This document shows positions 5,141 through 6,898 of a stretch of 6,898 bases of DNA, one piece after another. The notes under the pieces were generated by a model. That model made no database searches, was not told the origin of the DNA, and saw nothing but the letters and a program-made list of their open reading frames with translations. The stretch spans positions 1-6,898 of the forward strand of contig JAUWZF010000057.1 in the NCBI GenBank assembly GCA_030615475.1. Direction: 5' to 3'. The position numbers and the translations under genes are program-made. Source of the stretch: Dehalococcoidales bacterium. GTDB lineage: Bacteria; Chloroflexota; Dehalococcoidia; Dehalococcoidales; RBG-16-60-22. How positions within the stretch are numbered: the first letter of the stretch is position 1; each line of letters starts with the position of its first letter.

Positions 5141-6898
5141 TCATAGTAAATTGGTGGGCTCATTATCCAGCTTGAGCCTCGCCAGCGTTTGTGGCTTGGG
5201 CGCGCCTTCTGCGGTCCAGCCGCGGATTTCGTAATACTCGTCTAGGGCACGGTCGTACTCGTCACGGTCGAGCTTCTCTCCCTTCAGGGGTTCCAGGGGC
5301 TGTGGCTGGAAATATATGGAAGGCGGTATGTCGTGTTCCCGGAGGGCCCCGGTCTCACGCTGTATGAACATTCGCTCGAGGTTCCAGGTTCTCTCCCCCG
5401 TTTCCATCAGCTCTTCCGGGGTCATGTCCCAGCCTTTGACGGCATTAATGGTCTCGCAGAAATTATTGTAGCCCAGGTTATGAGTGGAGCCCGGGTAGAT
5501 GGTGGCGAACTTGCAGTAGCCGAGAGAATCGACGACGGTGGTAAAGTTCTGCGTCCAGGCGGCCATCCACGGCTTGCCGTCCCATGAGTTAAGGGCTGAA
5601 GCGACGGGTCGGCCGTATATCTTCTCCAGTACTTCGGGGGGCATCGCGAAAAATTCCAGTGAGCACCGGCCTTTCAAATGGTCGCTGCCCCGGTTGGCGG
5701 TAGCTTCACCGAGTGCCGTTGCCCTGGCCGCCCGGAAATTCTGGGGGCTTTCGTGTATCATGCCGCGCTGAACGTAAAGGTATTTTTCAGCCCCCGTGTT
5801 GAATGCTTCGACCGACTTCGATGCCTGCTGGCCTATCATACCGCCGAGTCCTTCGTTCTTGGCCATCTGGTGCAGGAGGGTCAGTATCGACTCTTGATTG
5901 CCCCATTCCAGGTTCAGGCCTCCCGTGTCTTTTTCGTTGATAATGCCCCGCTGCCATAATTCCATCAGCCAGGCGATATAGCCGCTGCTGGAACCCACGT
6001 CCAGTCCGTAGCGATTTATCAGCGTATTGGCGGCCAGGATGAGTTCCCAGTCGGCGTTGCCCACCGCCGGCCCGAACCCGGCCATCATGTAGAATTCAGG
6101 GCCTTCACCCCAGACCCCCGCATAAGGGCCGGACTTGATTCGATAGCGGTGGCTGCATCTCAGCGGGCAGGCGTAACAGGCCAGTGTCTTGGTCTTGTAC
6201 TGCTCTTCGAAGATTTCGTCATCGAGTCGCCCCTCGGCCTCCTCGAAGTAGTTGGACTGGTTGTTCCTGACGGACATGGTCCCGCTCTGATTGGCCACGC
6301 AGAAAATGGTAAGCGTCCCGTAACGGGAAATGACGGGATAAATCTTGGTACTGGTTATCTGGCGGTAGTGGTTGGAGTATAACTCCAGCAGTTTATCAGG
6401 GTCGTGGGGTTTCAGTCCCTGCCGGCCTCTGACGACTATCGCCTTAAGAAGTTTCGACCCCATGATACAGCCCATGCCCGTCCTGCCGGCGGCCCTTTTC
6501 AGTCCGTGCATGATATTGGCGAAGCGCACCAGGTTTTCGCCGGCCTGGCCAATCATGGCTATCTTTACCTGCGTGTCGCCGAGGTCGTCCTGTATCAGCT
6601 CCTGGCATTCGTAAGTGTCATGCCCCCAGAGGAAAGAAGCGTCGCGGAACTCAATCTCGCCGTCGTGAATCCATAGGTAAATGGGCCGGGAGGCCCTGCC
6701 TTTAATGACGAGGTGTTGAAATCCGGCGAACTTGAGTTCGGCAGCCCAGTGGCCGCCGCAGTTGCTGGTGCCGAAACCGCCCTCTCCCTCGACCGACTTT
6801 GAGGTGACTTCAAATCGCGATGAAGAGACGTCATACCCTGATATCAACCCCGCCCCGAATATCAAAGGGTTGTCGGGGCTCAGCGGGTCAGTTCCCGG
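5141..6898 (-). CDS. Tungsten/molybdopterin aldehyde ferredoxin oxidoreductase, 5' end cut by window
   Basis: 585 residues are visible. The frame stays open to the right edge and begins PGTDPLSPDNPLIFGAG, the typical AOR segment found some 40-60 residues into the family, so this is a window-edge truncation, not a short protein. The N-terminal AOR domain includes GFGTSNCGG (41-49 of the visible part) and the pterin-site GRTGMGCIMGS (138-148). Ligands for the [4Fe-4S] cluster are CYACPLRC (Cys241, 244, 248) and Cys462 in DSLGYCKF, whose Asp-x-x-Gly-x-Cys also binds the pterin. EGPE (265-268), YGLD (297-300) and NRGSDHLKG (402-410) are in order. AORs reversibly oxidise aldehydes to acids with ferredoxin. 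The segment before NRGSDH reads HESPQNFRAARA in place of the more usual DPRG-containing stretch, so the substrate may be atypical. The four-cluster ferredoxin gene starts 20 bases downstream. The C-terminus is complete. Confidence 0.92.
   Translation of the reverse strand, partial: PGTDPLSPDNPLIFGAGLISGYDVSSSRFEVTSKSVEGEGGFGTSNCGGHWAAELKFAGFQHLVIKGRASRPIYLWIHDGEIEFRDASFLWGHDTYECQELIQDDLGDTQVKIAMIGQAGENLVRFANIMHGLKRAAGRTGMGCIMGSKLLKAIVVRGRQGLKPHDPDKLLELYSNHYRQITSTKIYPVISRYGTLTIFCVANQSGTMSVRNNQSNYFEEAEGRLDDEIFEEQYKTKTLACYACPLRCSHRYRIKSGPYAGVWGEGPEFYMMAGFGPAVGNADWELILAANTLINRYGLDVGSSSGYIAWLMELWQRGIINEKDTGGLNLEWGNQESILTLLHQMAKNEGLGGMIGQQASKSVEAFNTGAEKYLYVQRGMIHESPQNFRAARATALGEATANRGSDHLKGRCSLEFFAMPPEVLEKIYGRPVASALNSWDGKPWMAAWTQNFTTVVDSLGYCKFATIYPGSTHNLGYNNFCETINAVKGWDMTPEELMETGERTWNLERMFIQRETGALREHDIPPSIYFQPQPLEPLKGEKLDRDEYDRALDEYYEIRGWTAEGAPKPQTLARLKLDNEPTNLL

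Noticed and set aside
5121..5144. Upstream ATG for the ferredoxin with an ATGA overlap
   Set aside because: It has no purine-rich site upstream, and the extra residues MSPEESNL come mainly from the ribosome site of the second ATG. It remains possible through translational coupling.
6863..6865. TTG as the start of the AOR gene
   Set aside because: The frame continues upstream to the window edge and encodes PGTDPLSPDNP, a conserved internal AOR segment. The codon is an internal Leu and the gene is cut by the window.

Overview
The window is a stretch of bacterial or archaeal chromosome with six genes, all on the minus strand, so transcription runs from right to left. The gene content suggests a strict or facultative anaerobe: an oxygen-sensitive tungsten/molybdopterin aldehyde:ferredoxin oxidoreductase (AOR), a ferredoxin with four [4Fe-4S] clusters, an ACMSD-like amidohydrolase, and ATP-dependent carboxylase-type subunits. 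Such sets occur in anaerobic degraders of organic acids, ketones and aromatics (for example Dehalococcoidia of the Chloroflexota, or Desulfobacterota). The lineage is an inference from gene types, not a phylogenetic result.

Right block (about 3604-6898). It begins with an AOR large subunit cut by the right window edge; only the first few dozen residues are missing. A polyferredoxin subunit follows 20 bases after the AOR stop. After a 38-base gap comes an amidohydrolase of the aminocarboxymuconate-semialdehyde decarboxylase (ACMSD)/amidohydrolase-2 family. The AOR and ferredoxin probably form one enzyme resembling the AorB/AorA pair. The amidohydrolase is probably co-transcribed and may supply or consume a related metabolite by decarboxylation or hydrolysis.

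Gap 3401-3603. This is the only long non-coding stretch. It holds a good minus-strand sigma-70-type promoter (TTGACA box) for the left block, and a strong 39-base imperfect hairpin just upstream of it. Sampled base composition also changes here, from about 58% G+C on the right to about 41% on the left.

Left block (1-3400). A HyuA-type ASKHA-fold ATPase (hydantoinase A / acetone-carboxylase beta-like) is followed, with nearly no spacing, by a small zinc-ribbon protein resembling acetone carboxylase gamma, then by a URO-D superfamily protein that lacks the HemE arginine motif and the zinc ligands of MtaA-type methyltransferases. A Shine-Dalgarno sequence at the left edge shows that the operon continues. 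The HyuB/alpha subunit that normally partners HyuA is not in the window. The trio HyuA + gamma + degenerate URO-D protein is the most unusual part and may be an undescribed ATP-dependent activating or carboxylating system; its substrate cannot be read from the sequence.
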